A stretch of DNA of 64,000 nt from Tardiphaga sp. 709. GTDB taxonomy: Bacteria; Pseudomonadota; Alphaproteobacteria; Rhizobiales; Xanthobacteraceae. Both the position numbers and the translations under genes were made by a program. Shown piece after piece: positions 42,412 through 51,638 of the stretch. The notes under the pieces were generated by a model. The model worked only from the letters and a program-made list of their open reading frames with translations. It searched no databases and was not told the origin of the DNA. Position 1 is the stretch's first letter, and each line of letters starts with the position of its first letter. The stretch covers positions 1,922,001-1,986,000 of the forward strand of contig NZ_CP135529.1 of the NCBI RefSeq assembly GCF_032401055.1, given 5' to 3'.

Positions 42412-43071
42412 TTATGCGTGCTGCGGCGCCATGGGCAATGCGGGCGCGTCCTGCTTCATCAGACGCGCTTCCAGCTTGTCGATATTCTCGAACAATCGCG
42501 CGCTGGCGAGACGCAGGAAGAAGAAACCGAATTCCGGGTTCTGCACGTACAGCTCTTCGACCTGGCTGTAGCTGACGCTGAGCACCATGCCGGGCTCGAT
42601 ACATTCCAGCGTCTGGGTGCGTTCGTTCAAGGGCGACAGCATGCCGAGTTCACCGACAATGGCGCCGACCGGCAATTCGATCCCGGATTCGACGAGACGG
42701 TAGCGGCCACTGACGATATAGAACATGTCTTCGGCTTTCTCGTCCTTGTAGAACAACACCTCACCGGCCTTACAGGGACGCTTGGTCATGAACGGCTTCA
42801 GCCATTCCATCGACAGGTCCGAATTCACCGACTTTTTCACATCCTGGACCAATTGCAGCATCTGGCGCAGGCGGTAGATGTTGAGTGGCAGCAGCACCGC
42901 ATGCAGTGCCATGGTCGGATAATTGTGGGTCGGGATCGAGATCGCGATTAGCAGGACATTGGCCATGATGCCAAAGACCCGCAGCGGAATCATCGTCCGC
43001 ATCGTGGCGGTCGCGACCACGAAGATCGTGGCTGCGGCGCTGCCAAAGTGATGGAGATAGGACATATCCAT
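42412..43071 (-). CDS. Membrane protein with cyclic-nucleotide-binding domain
   Basis: A 219-residue protein. Two or three N-terminal transmembrane segments (about residues 8-75, including TIFVVATATMRTMIPLRVFG) resemble a Popeye-like membrane part. A cyclic-nucleotide-binding domain follows (about 95-200). The phosphate-binding cassette region reads GELGMLSPLNERTQTLEC, keeping the Gly-Glu and Arg-Thr. There is no DNA-binding domain, so it probably senses cAMP or cGMP at the membrane. A class III cyclase gene lies at 61476-62681. It precedes the DUF6537-like gene in one transcript. ATG 43065 is an alternative start. Confidence 0.8.
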   Translation of the reverse strand: MDMSYLHHFGSAAATIFVVATATMRTMIPLRVFGIMANVLLIAISIPTHNYPTMALHAVLLPLNIYRLRQMLQLVQDVKKSVNSDLSMEWLKPFMTKRPCKAGEVLFYKDEKAEDMFYIVSGRYRLVESGIELPVGAIVGELGMLSPLNERTQTLECIEPGMVLSVSYSQVEELYVQNPEFGFFFLRLASARLFENIDKLEARLMKQDAPALPMAPQHA

Positions 43072-43271
43072 GGGAGCAAACCGGGTTTCCAGGAACGGCC
43101 GCACCGTCCTCCGCGACTATGAAGCGCGAATGACCGGGCCTTTGCAGCCGCAATATAGCCCATCTGGTTAAAATAGCCCGTGTTGCAACCCGCAAAAATC
43201 ACGGAGTCGTGCGCAGATTGACGCGATCCGCCGGTGCGGGCACCGTCGCTCCCGCCCCAAAGGAGAACAAC

Positions 43272-44078
43272 ATGTCGGAAACGACGGAAACCGCGTCAGA
43301 TCAGTCCTCGCCACCCGTTCTGACCATCGACGGCCCCCGCGCCACCATCCGCCTGAACCGCCCCCAGAAGCTGAACCGACTATCCCAGCTCGACCTGGAC
43401 ACCCTGATGCAGCTGTTCGATCGCGTAGAAGCCGATCGCAACGTCCGGGTGCTGGTGCTGACCGGCACCGGCCGCGCTTTCAGCGCCGGCTTCGATCTCA
43501 ATGCGATCTCCGAACGGGCTGCCAGCGTGCCCAAGCCCGTGGCCGAAGGTTCGTCCGGATCGGCCTTTGAGGCCGTGGCCAACCGGCTGGAGGACTTGGG
43601 CGTACCGACCATCTGCCGGCTGAACGGCGGCGTCTATGGCGGTTCGACCGACCTGGCACTGGCCTGTGACTTCCGGGTCGGCGTCGACACCTGCGAGATG
43701 TTCATGCCGGCCGCCCGGCTCGGCCTTCATTATTACAAAGGCGGTATCAAACGCTATGTGAGCCGGCTCGGGGTCGACAACGCCAAGCGATTGTTTCTCA
43801 CCGCGCAGAAGCTGGAAGCCAGCGAACTGCTGCGGATCGGCTACCTCACCGCCATGGTGCCGGCCGAGGCGCTGGACGAGGAAGTCGACAAGCTCGCCAT
43901 GATTCTGGCCGCCAACGCCCCGATCGCCATGAGCGGCATGAAGCAGGCGATCAACGAATTCGCCCGCGGTGAACTGGATGAGGCTGCCGCCGATCAGCGC
44001 GCGCGGGACAGCATGCGGGGCGATGAGATCAAGGAAGGGACGAAGGCGTTCGCGGAGAAACGGGCACCGAGGTTTTAG
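43272..44078 (+). CDS. Enoyl-CoA hydratase / crotonase family protein
   Basis: A 268-residue crotonase. Segments AFSAGFDLNAI and LNGGVYGGSTDLALACDFRV form the oxyanion hole. The first catalytic Glu position of hydratases appears replaced (GGSTDLA rather than GGGxELA), so isomerase, hydrolase or lyase activity is as likely as hydration. AAGGAGAACAAC precedes the ATG at 43272; the frame upstream of it is not conserved-looking. It stands alone at the edge of the second CoA module. Confidence 0.87.
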   Translation: MSETTETASDQSSPPVLTIDGPRATIRLNRPQKLNRLSQLDLDTLMQLFDRVEADRNVRVLVLTGTGRAFSAGFDLNAISERAASVPKPVAEGSSGSAFEAVANRLEDLGVPTICRLNGGVYGGSTDLALACDFRVGVDTCEMFMPAARLGLHYYKGGIKRYVSRLGVDNAKRLFLTAQKLEASELLRIGYLTAMVPAEALDEEVDKLAMILAANAPIAMSGMKQAINEFARGELDEAAADQRARDSMRGDEIKEGTKAFAEKRAPRF

Positions 44079-44087
44079 GCCTTACTC

Positions 44088-44208
44088 GTCATTCCGGGGC
44101 GCGCGAGCTCTTGCTCGCGTGAACCCGGAATCCCGAAGTGTTCAGCCATGCCGAGATTCCGGGTTCGCCTGCATGCGGCTTCGCCGCATTCCGGCGCCCC
44201 GGAATGAC
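44088..44208. repeat. Long inverted repeat ended by GTCATTCCGGGGC / GCCCCGGAATGAC
   Basis: A 121-bp element with the same 13-bp ends as the element at 19105-19247. It has inner hairpins such as GCGAGCTCTTGCTCGC. It lies between convergent genes. Confidence 0.75.
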
Positions 44209-44217
44209 AGCCTGGGA

Positions 44218-44895
44218 TCACTCCACAAACGTCGCGACGTCGTCCAACTGCGCGCGGTTGGTTCGGTAGCTATTGACCTTGTGCTCGCGGTCCGGATAGC
44301 CGAACGAGATGCCGCAAACGACGCGGCGGTCGTCGCTCATGCCGAAATGCTGGCGCACCACGGCCGAGTGAAACGCCAACGCCGCCTGCGGCACGGTCGC
44401 GAGGCCGAGCGCCTGCGCAGCCAGCATGAAATTGTTTACATAGCCGCCGCAGTCCACTGCACCATAGACGCCGAGCGCTTCATCCGACGTGACGATCGCC
44501 ACATGCGGCGCGCCGAAGAAGTTGAAGTTCTGCAGCGCCTGCTCGGCATAGGCCGTCTTGTCGCCGCGCGCGATGCCTAGCGTATTGTAGAGCTGGAAGC
44601 CGCTTTCGCGGCGGCGGTCCAGATAGACCCCGCGATATTCGCGCGGAAACGGGAAGTCGCCCGAATTCGGCGTGCCCGCGGCCGCGACAGGATAGAGCAC
44701 GTCGCGAAACTTCTTGGTGGCTTCACCCGACGTGATCGTCACCTGCCATGGCTGGCTGTTGCACCAGGACGCGGTCTTCTGCGCGGCATTGAGAATGCGG
44801 TCGATGATGGCGCGCGGCACCTGCTCGGTCTTGTAGGCACGGCAGGAGTAACGTGACGCCAGAAGAGTTTCGAGCGTATCGATGGGAGCAGTCAT
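44218..44895 (-). CDS. Nitroreductase family protein
   Basis: A 225-residue FMN-dependent nitroreductase. The FMN-binding start is LLASRYSCRAYKTEQVPRAI, followed by TASWCNSQPWQVTITSG. The C-terminal signature is RRVVCGISFGYPDREHKVN. It would reduce nitro, quinone or enone groups with NAD(P)H. It follows the acyl-CoA dehydrogenase genes in the same direction, 8 nt behind the frameshifted one, so it belongs to that operon. In this setting it may reduce an unsaturated or quinoid intermediate, which is inference. Confidence 0.88.
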   Translation of the reverse strand: MTAPIDTLETLLASRYSCRAYKTEQVPRAIIDRILNAAQKTASWCNSQPWQVTITSGEATKKFRDVLYPVAAAGTPNSGDFPFPREYRGVYLDRRRESGFQLYNTLGIARGDKTAYAEQALQNFNFFGAPHVAIVTSDEALGVYGAVDCGGYVNNFMLAAQALGLATVPQAALAFHSAVVRQHFGMSDDRRVVCGISFGYPDREHKVNSYRTNRAQLDDVATFVE

Positions 44896-44903
44896 TGCAA
44901 ACC

Positions 44904-46144
44904 TTACCGTCCCTTGGTCGGGACCTTGTTGAACGGCACGTCCTTGTCGACGCGAATATCGCCGGGCAGACCCAGCACACGCTCGGCGATGATATTACGC
45001 AGGATCTCGTCGGTACCGCCGGCGATACGCATCGACGGCGAGCCCAGAATCGTCGCCTGGAATTCGCCGGCCGCTTCCGCATCGGCGCCGACCAAGGCTC
45101 CGGAGGCGCCCTGCAGGTCGGCTGCGAACATCGCGATATCCTGCATCATCATGCCCGAGACCAGCTTGCCGATGGAGTTCTCCGGGCCCGGACGCTCACC
45201 CTTCGACAGCGCCGAGGTCGAACGATAGCTGGTGTATTTCAGGCCGGAATTCTTCACCGCCCAACCCGCCAGCTTCGAACGCACATTGGGATCGTCGATG
45301 GCGAGGCCGTCTTCCAGCATCAGATTGCTGCAATACTCGAACAGCTCCGGGAAACCCGTCGCGACGCGCGAGCCGATCGACATGCGCTCGTTCATCAGCG
45401 TGGTCAGCGAGACGTTCCAGCCGTCGCCGACAGCGCCGAGTCGCTGGCTATCCGGAATCCGCACATTGGTGAAGAACACCTCGTTGAATTCCTGCATGCC
45501 ATTGGCCTGCTTGATCGGCTTCACCTCGACGCCTTCGCTCTTCATGTCGAGGAAGAACATGGTGAGACCCTTGTGCTTGGGCACATTCGGGTCGGTGCGG
45601 GTAATGAGAATACCGTAGTCCGAGTAATGCGCGCCGGAGGTCCAGATCTTCTGACCGTTGACGATCCAGTCGTCACCATCCTTCTCCGCGCGGTACGCAG
45701 ACCTGCGACGTCCGAACCACCGGCGGGTTCGGAGAACAACTGGCACCAGACCTTCTCGCCAGAGGCCAGAGGCGGCAAATATTTGCGCTTCTGGTCTTCG
45801 GAGGCATAGGCCATCACGGTGGGGCCACACATGCCCTGCCCGATGGCGAAGGGCCGCGCGAGCTTGTCATAGACGCCCTCTTCCTGCTGCCAGATCACGC
45901 GTTCAATCGGCGTCGAGCCGCGGCCGCCATATTCCTTCGGCCAATGCAAACAGGCCCAGCCGGCATCGGCCTTCTTCTTCTGCCAGGCCTTGGCGACATC
46001 GAGCATCGCGTCGCGCTTTTCGCTGGCGCGCTTGGCTGACGGCTTGGTCAGCTCGGCTTCCAGATGCTTGGGCGCATTGGCATCGATCCACTTGCGCGCG
46101 ATAGCGCGGAATTCGGCTTCCTGCGGCGTGTCATCGAAATTCAT
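44904..46144 (-). pseudogene. Acyl-CoA dehydrogenase with a -1 frameshift
   Basis: Two overlapping frames together encode a full acyl-CoA dehydrogenase of about 413 residues, closely similar to the intact paralogue at 46265-47509. The first frame runs from ATG 46142-46144 (MNFDDTPQEAEFRAIARKW) to SDVAGLRT. The second resumes at RAEKDGDDWIVNGQKIWTSG. Comparison with the paralogue shows one missing G at about 45691-45694 (CGGTACG where the other has CGGGTGCG). The total span is 1241 nt, not a multiple of three. It is either a recent pseudogene or a sequencing error; the rest of the reading frame is well conserved. Confidence 0.8.
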
Positions 46145-46173
46145 GGTCGTCGTCCTTAATGAGAAAAGAAAGC

Positions 46174-46256
46174 GTAGGATGGGTAGAGCCCTTGCGAAAC
46201 CCATCGATGGGCTTGCGCGGACATTGATGGGTTTCGCTGCGCTCTACCCATCCTAC
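46174..46256. repeat. 16-bp inverted repeat element (GTAGGATGGGTAGAGC)
   Basis: GTAGGATGGGTAGAGC at 46174-46189 and its exact complement at 46241-46256 enclose two GATGGGTTTCG-like segments. It lies between the two tandem acyl-CoA dehydrogenase copies. Confidence 0.75.
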
Positions 46257-46264
46257 AGGCTGAC

Positions 46265-47509
46265 TTATCGTCCCTTGGTCGGGATCTTGTTGAATGGCAC
46301 GTCCTTGTCGACGCGAATGTCGCCGGGGAGACCCAGCACGCGTTCCGCGATGATGTTGCGCAGGATCTCGTCGGTGCCGCCCTCGACGCGCGTCGCAGGC
46401 GAGCGCAGCAGCATCGCCTGGAATTTGCCGGCGACCTCCGCATCCTCCGGCCCGTTCAGCACACCGGCCGCACCTTGCAGATCGAGCGCATAGGTGGCGA
46501 CATCCTGCAACATGGCGCCGGCAACGAGCTTGCCGATGGAGTTTTCCGGGCCCGGCCGTTCGCCGCGCGACAGTGCGGAGATCGAACGGAATGCCGTGTA
46601 ACGCAGGCCCGAGGCGCGCACCGCCCAGTTGGCAAGCTTGGAGCGCACGGCGGGGTCGTCGATCGCCGGACCATCATCCAGCATCAGGCTGTTGCAGAAC
46701 TCGAACAGTTCCGGGAAGCCGGTCGCGACATTGGCGCCGATCGCCATGCGCTCGTTCATCAGCGTGGTGAGCGAGACGTTCCAGCCGTCACCGACGGCAC
46801 CGAGCCGCTGCGCATCGGGAATCCGCACGTCGGTGAAATAGACCTCGTTGAACTCAGCCTGCCCGTTGGCCTGCTTGATCGGCTTGATCTCGACGCCCGG
46901 GCTCTTCATGTCCAGGAAGAACATGGTGAGACCCTTGTGCTTCGGCACGGTGGGATCGGTGCGGGTGATCAGGATGCCATAGTCGGAATAATGCGCACCG
47001 GAGGTCCAGATCTTCTGACCGTTGATCACCCAGTCATCGCCGTCCTTCTCCGCACGGGTGCGCAGGCCGGCAACGTCGGATCCCCCTGCAGGTTCGGAAA
47101 ACAACTGGCACCAGATCTTCTCGCCGGACGCCAGCGGCGGCAGATACTGCCGCTTATGCTCCTCGGCGGCGTAGGCCATCATGGTCGGGCCGCACATGCC
47201 GTGACCGATAATAAACAGCGCGCCGAGCTTGCCAAACACGCCCTCTTCCTGCTGCCAGATCACGCGCTCGATCGGCGAGGCGCCGCGGCCGCCATAGTCC
47301 TTCGGCCAGTGCGGTACGGCCCAGCCAGCATCGGCCTTCTTCTTCTGCCAGGCTTTTGCGACTTCAAGGATATTTGCGCTCTTGAGCTGGATGCGACCGA
47401 GCGCGGCCTTCTTCAGCTCGTCTTCGTATTGCTTCGGCGCATTGGCCGCGATCCAGGCTTTCGCCTCGGCGCGAAACGCGGCCTCCTGCGGGGTGTCGTC
47501 GAAATTCAT
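46265..47509 (-). CDS. Acyl-CoA dehydrogenase, large-subunit type
   Basis: A 414-residue flavoprotein. Order: N-terminal helical domain (MNFDDTPQEAAFRAEAKAWI), middle beta domain with the flavin region CQLFSEPAGGSDVAGLRTRA and WTSGAHYSDYGIL, and C-terminal helical domain (RSPATRVEGGTDEILRNIIA). It resembles the large subunit of paired dehydrogenases such as pimeloyl-CoA dehydrogenase PimC of R. palustris. It probably forms a heteromer with the protein encoded 12 nt upstream. Substrate may be an arylpropionyl- or dicarboxylyl-CoA. A frameshifted duplicate lies downstream. Confidence 0.9.
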   Translation of the reverse strand: MNFDDTPQEAAFRAEAKAWIAANAPKQYEDELKKAALGRIQLKSANILEVAKAWQKKKADAGWAVPHWPKDYGGRGASPIERVIWQQEEGVFGKLGALFIIGHGMCGPTMMAYAAEEHKRQYLPPLASGEKIWCQLFSEPAGGSDVAGLRTRAEKDGDDWVINGQKIWTSGAHYSDYGILITRTDPTVPKHKGLTMFFLDMKSPGVEIKPIKQANGQAEFNEVYFTDVRIPDAQRLGAVGDGWNVSLTTLMNERMAIGANVATGFPELFEFCNSLMLDDGPAIDDPAVRSKLANWAVRASGLRYTAFRSISALSRGERPGPENSIGKLVAGAMLQDVATYALDLQGAAGVLNGPEDAEVAGKFQAMLLRSPATRVEGGTDEILRNIIAERVLGLPGDIRVDKDVPFNKIPTKGR

Positions 47510-47521
47510 CTCGATTGATCC

Positions 47522-48649
47522 TTACGCCGCATTCTTCTGGCGCATGCGCTCGATCAACTGATCTTCCCAATAGGACAGCGAGCCGAGACCCACCGCGACG
47601 GCATTCGAGCGGCGATAATAGAGATGGCAGTCGAACTCCCAGGTGAAGCCCATGCCGCCATGGACCTGGATGTTGTTCTTCGAACAATGCTGGAATGCCT
47701 GCGTGGCGCTGATGCGCGCAGCTGCGGCGGCTTCCGGCAGTTCGGAAGCGTTGGTCGAAAGCGCCCATGCGCCGTAATAGCAATTCGAGCGCGCCAGCGT
47801 GGCAGAGACATACATGTCGGCGAGCATGTGCTTGACCGCCTGGAATGAACCGATCTGACGACCGAAGGCAATGCGGTCGAGCGCGTAGTCGCGACCCATT
47901 TCCAGCGCGCGATCGGAGCCACCCACCTGTTCGAAGCCGATCAGCACGGCGGCGCGGTCGAGCACCTGGGAGAGGATGCTCCAGCCTTCGTTCGCAGCGC
48001 CGAGCGGCTCGGCCTTGGCGTTCTTGAACGAGATCTCGGCCTGATTGCGCGAGGGATCAATGGATGTCAGTGCCTTGGCCTCGACACCTTCGCTCGTGAG
48101 ATCGACAAGATACAGCGCTATGTCGGTGTCGCGGCCAGTCGAGCCGGTGCGTGCCGCAACAATCGCGAAGTCAGCGATAGCGCCATCGGCCACCGGCTTC
48201 TTGGTGCCGTTGAGCACGCCATTGGCCGCGGTGAGTTTGATCGCCTTCGGCGACGGATTGCCTGAGCCCTCGAACAGCGCCAGCGTGCCGATGGCATTGC
48301 CTTGCGCGATCGCTGGCAGCCACTTCTGCTTCTGCGCATCGGAGCCGGCGAGCAACAGCGCTTCGGCGGCGAGATAAACCGTGGACGAGAACGGCACCGG
48401 CGCTAGTGCACGGCCCATTTCCTCGGCGATCACGCAGAGTTCGAGATGACCGGCACCCGAGCCGCCAAAGGCTTCCGGGATGGCGACGCCGAGGAAGCCC
48501 ATGTCAGCCAAGCCCTTCCAGAGCTCACGATCATACGGCGCCTTGCCGTCGATCACGGCGCGCACGGCTTTCGGCGGGCACTTCCCGGTGAGAAAACGCC
48601 GGGCCTCGTCGCGGAGCTGCTTCTGGTCGTCGGAGAAATCGAAGTTCAT
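47522..48649 (-). CDS. Acyl-CoA dehydrogenase, small-subunit type
   Basis: A 375-residue acyl-CoA dehydrogenase. The start MNFDFSDDQKQLRDEARRFL follows the ATG at 48647-48649; the frame continues upstream through low-complexity Ser/Thr/Arg codons, which I reject. The C-terminal part contains AFQHCSKNNIQVHGGMGFTW, in which the flavin-binding GG pattern is kept. It resembles PimD-type small subunits. Gene order ligase, this gene, large subunit, frameshifted large subunit, nitroreductase suggests one operon for saturated acyl- or aryl-chains. Confidence 0.9.
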   Translation of the reverse strand: MNFDFSDDQKQLRDEARRFLTGKCPPKAVRAVIDGKAPYDRELWKGLADMGFLGVAIPEAFGGSGAGHLELCVIAEEMGRALAPVPFSSTVYLAAEALLLAGSDAQKQKWLPAIAQGNAIGTLALFEGSGNPSPKAIKLTAANGVLNGTKKPVADGAIADFAIVAARTGSTGRDTDIALYLVDLTSEGVEAKALTSIDPSRNQAEISFKNAKAEPLGAANEGWSILSQVLDRAAVLIGFEQVGGSDRALEMGRDYALDRIAFGRQIGSFQAVKHMLADMYVSATLARSNCYYGAWALSTNASELPEAAAAARISATQAFQHCSKNNIQVHGGMGFTWEFDCHLYYRRSNAVAVGLGSLSYWEDQLIERMRQKNAA

Positions 48650-48680
48650 GGCGGTGTACTCTGTTCTGGTCGATGAAAGT

Positions 48681-50555
48681 CTAGTTGAGGATGATGACGT
48701 CTTCGCCGGGGTGCTCGGCGTAAAGCTGGGCGACCAGTGCCGCGCGGCGTTCGAGGCCGGCGCGCTGGTTGATGTAGCCCTTGTCGGTGAGTTCGTTGCC
48801 GTCGATGGAGGCCGGCTCGACCATGAACGTCGCGCGCGCGATGCGCCGGCTGCTGGCGCCTTCGCACGACGCATTATGTGCCTGCAGCCCCTTCTTCAGA
48901 CAGGCAAGAACCGCAGGATGTTTCACCACATCGGCAAATGTCGCCTCGGGCTCGCCGATCATGATTCGGCAGGCCGGCAGGTTGGGCCAGGCGAGCACGC
49001 CGATATATGGCCGATCCTGTCCGGTGATCAGCGCATCCTGCACCACCGGTGTCGCCGCGGCGATAACGTCGGTGCGCAGCGAGCCGACGTGCACGAAGGT
49101 GCCGGTAGTCAGCTTGAAGTCCTCCACCACGCGGCCGGAGAAGATCAGGCCCTGCACGGGGTCATTGTCGTCGACGAAAATGCCGGCGTCGCCGATCTTG
49201 TAGAAGCCTTCCTCGTCGAAGGCCGCCTTGGTGAGGTCCGGCTGGCGATAGTAGCCCGGCATCACGTTGACGCCGCGCAGCCGCAATTCGTATTTCGAAT
49301 CCACCGGCACCATCTTCAGCTCGACGCCAGGAAATGGCAGACCGATCAGGCCGACGCGCTCTGTGTCCCAATAGGTGCCGGTCGAGGTCGGCGACGTCTC
49401 GGTGCAGCCCCAGCCGGTGTAGAACACGATGCGCTCGCCGGTGGCGCGTACGGCCAGCGCCTGCATACGGTCATAGAGATCGTCCGGGAGACGCGCGCCG
49501 CCATAGGCCATCAGATTCAGGTTCTTGAAGAAGGAGCGCGCCAGCGCATCGTCTTTCTCCATCGCGCTAGCGATGGCAGCATAACCGGCGGGAACATTGG
49601 CGTAATAGGTCGGCGAGATCTCGCGCAGATTGCGCAGCGTCTCGTCGATCATGCCGGGCATCGGCCGGCCGTCGTCGATATAGAGCGTGCCGCCTTCGAT
49701 CAGCAGCGGGTGGAACAGCGCATTGCCACCCATGGTGTGGTTCCACGGCATCCAGTCGAGATAGACCGGCGGCTGCGCGTGCGCATCACGCGGGCGCGTC
49801 TGCATCATCATCGCGGCATTGGCGGTCATCATGCGCTGGGTGTTGATCACGGCTTTCGGCATGCCCGTCGAGCCGGAGGTGAACAGCAGCTTGCCGACGG
49901 TGTCCGGCGTGATCTGCGCAATGGATGCATCGACCGCTGGCGTCACCCTGGTGGCGGCCATATCGGCATAAGCGGTGCTAGCGATGCCTTCGGGCGCGCG
50001 CCCGACATGCACGATCTTGATATCCGTCAGATCCAGCGCATCGAGCGCCTTCTGGAAGCTCGGCCCGTCCTGCACCATCACCACGGCGGGCTTGATGAGG
50101 TCGAACAGATATTTCAGCTTGGCGTGATCCTGGCTCATCAGCGAATAGGCCGGCGACACGGGTGCTGCCGGATGGCGCGCCTGCATCGCAGCCTGGGTCA
50201 TCAGCGCGTGTTCGATGGAATTGCCCGAGAGAATTGCGATAGGACGATCCGCCTCCAGCTCCATGTCGAGCAGCGCCTGGGTCAGCGAATCCACCGTGCG
50301 CTTGGCCTCGGCGTAGCTGAGATTGCGCCACTGACGGTCCGCACCGGCGCGCTGCGCCAACCAGGTGTGATCAGGACGCTCCTTCGCCCATTTCGCCAGC
50401 GAGGCCGGAAGATGGGTCTCATAAGTCATCAACGGCACGCGCGACTTCATGACGATGACGCCATCCGTGCGGCGCTCGACATCGATGTCGCGCTCCATCC
50501 AGTGGATCTTGCGGAAGGCTGGCTTTGTCAGCACCGCGGCAGCCTGGGCGTTCAT
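48681..50555 (-). CDS. Feruloyl-CoA synthase family acyl-CoA ligase
   Basis: A 624-residue AMP-forming ligase. The P-loop-like motif is LLFTSGSTGMPKAVINTQRM, the second motif lies at FYTGWGCTETSPTSTGTYWD, and the hinge reads SGRVVEDFKLTTGTFVHVGS. It is a paralogue of the ligase at 26995-28878 (shared NSIEHAL / NSVDHAL, VSPAYSLMS, TYYANVPAGY). GGGAGAAACCAC precedes the chosen ATG at 50553-50555. It would activate a hydroxycinnamate or its dihydro form for the dehydrogenases encoded downstream. The frame stays open to 50630. Confidence 0.88.
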   Translation of the reverse strand: MNAQAAAVLTKPAFRKIHWMERDIDVERRTDGVIVMKSRVPLMTYETHLPASLAKWAKERPDHTWLAQRAGADRQWRNLSYAEAKRTVDSLTQALLDMELEADRPIAILSGNSIEHALMTQAAMQARHPAAPVSPAYSLMSQDHAKLKYLFDLIKPAVVMVQDGPSFQKALDALDLTDIKIVHVGRAPEGIASTAYADMAATRVTPAVDASIAQITPDTVGKLLFTSGSTGMPKAVINTQRMMTANAAMMMQTRPRDAHAQPPVYLDWMPWNHTMGGNALFHPLLIEGGTLYIDDGRPMPGMIDETLRNLREISPTYYANVPAGYAAIASAMEKDDALARSFFKNLNLMAYGGARLPDDLYDRMQALAVRATGERIVFYTGWGCTETSPTSTGTYWDTERVGLIGLPFPGVELKMVPVDSKYELRLRGVNVMPGYYRQPDLTKAAFDEEGFYKIGDAGIFVDDNDPVQGLIFSGRVVEDFKLTTGTFVHVGSLRTDVIAAATPVVQDALITGQDRPYIGVLAWPNLPACRIMIGEPEATFADVVKHPAVLACLKKGLQAHNASCEGASSRRIARATFMVEPASIDGNELTDKGYINQRAGLERRAALVAQLYAEHPGEDVIILN

Positions 50556-50633
50556 GTGGTTTCTCCCAAAACCGTTACTGTCGAACCATGGTCTCGTTTG
50601 TCGGACCTTGTATTCGTTGCGTGAGATCACGCT

Positions 50634-51485
50634 TTAACGTGTGACGTAAACCGGCTTTCGTTTCTCGATGAATGCGCGGATGCCTTCCTCGAAGTCCTCC
50701 GAGCGACTGCACAGCACCTGATTGCGATCCTCCATCGCGATAACGGCTTCGATGGAGCCGGCATCGACGGACATGTTGATACACTCCTTCGACAGCCGAA
50801 GCCCAACCGGCGACGCCGTCATCATCGCCTCGACATAGGGCGCGGCGGCGGCCTCGAGCTGGCCGTCATCGACCACTTCGGACACTAGCCCAACGGCAAG
50901 CGCACGATCGGCGTGAATGAAGCGGCCGGTGAGGATCAATTCGGACGCAACGGACACGCCGACGAGACGCGGCAGAAAATAACTGGAGCCGATGTCACAG
51001 CCGCCGAGGCCGAGCTTGATGAAGGCGCAGTTCATCCGCGCCGACTTTGCGGCAATACGGATATCTGCGGCCAGCGCCAGCGCGAAACCGCCGCCGGCAG
51101 CCGCGCCCTGCACCAGCGCCACGATCGGCTGCGGGCAGCGGCGCATCAGCATCACGATATCCGCGATGCGGCGCTGGGAATCCAGGGACTCGGCGACGGT
51201 GCGCGGCGCGTTCTGTCCGGATCGCGCGGCCATCGCATGTTTGAGGTCGAGCCCGGCGCAGAAGTTGGCGCCGGCGCCCTTGAGGACGACGACGCGCGTC
51301 TTGCGATTGCGCTGCAGGCTTTCGAAATAGGCGTTCAGTGCGTCGATGAGAGTTGGGTCAAGCGCGTTCAGACTCTCCGGGCGATTGAGCGTCACCCGGT
51401 CCACGCCGTCGTCGTGTTCGATCAGCAAAGGCTTCGTCACAACGCCACTCCCTGCCCAGCCTTTCGTCGCCTTGCCGGCGCTCAT
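50634..51485 (-). CDS. Enoyl-CoA hydratase / crotonase family protein
   Basis: A 283-residue crotonase with an N-terminal extension of about 15 residues. The oxyanion-hole segments are NFCAGLDLKHAM and VQGAAAGGGFALALAADIRI. The Glu in the second segment is replaced by Ala, but the acidic residue in the next helix region differs too, so the reaction is uncertain. ATG 51483-51485 lies at the edge of a palindromic repeat; the frame further upstream is repeat-derived. It lies between the ligase and SDR genes in the same direction, mirroring the cou-like gene set. Confidence 0.87.
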   Translation of the reverse strand: MSAGKATKGWAGSGVVTKPLLIEHDDGVDRVTLNRPESLNALDPTLIDALNAYFESLQRNRKTRVVVLKGAGANFCAGLDLKHAMAARSGQNAPRTVAESLDSQRRIADIVMLMRRCPQPIVALVQGAAAGGGFALALAADIRIAAKSARMNCAFIKLGLGGCDIGSSYFLPRLVGVSVASELILTGRFIHADRALAVGLVSEVVDDGQLEAAAAPYVEAMMTASPVGLRLSKECINMSVDAGSIEAVIAMEDRNQVLCSRSEDFEEGIRAFIEKRKPVYVTR

Positions 51486-51492
51486 GATGGTG

Positions 51493-51623
51493 CCCTCTCC
51501 CCTCGCGGGAGAGGGCGTCGCAGGCATCAAAGACAAACTCACTTGGGAGAGGGGGCGACGCGAAGAACCCCTCTCCCGTCGCGGACTTCGTCCGCGCCAC
51601 CCTCGCCCGCAAGGGGAGAGGGG
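51493..51623. repeat. Palindromic CCCTCTCCC / GGGAGAGGG intergenic repeat
   Basis: Several copies of CCCTCTCCC and its complement GGGAGAGGG are arranged as nested inverted repeats, with CGCGGACTTCGTCCGCG inside. Related to 17631-17771. It lies between the SDR and crotonase genes and may act as an attenuator. Confidence 0.7.
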
Positions 51624-51638
51624 AAGATGAGCGTACCG

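Noticed and set aside
48480-50624. Long plus-strand frame of 714 codons
   Set aside because: It lies antisense to the acyl-CoA dehydrogenase and feruloyl-CoA-synthase-like ligase genes, is rich in His, Arg and Gly without a domain, and arises from GC-rich third positions of the real genes.
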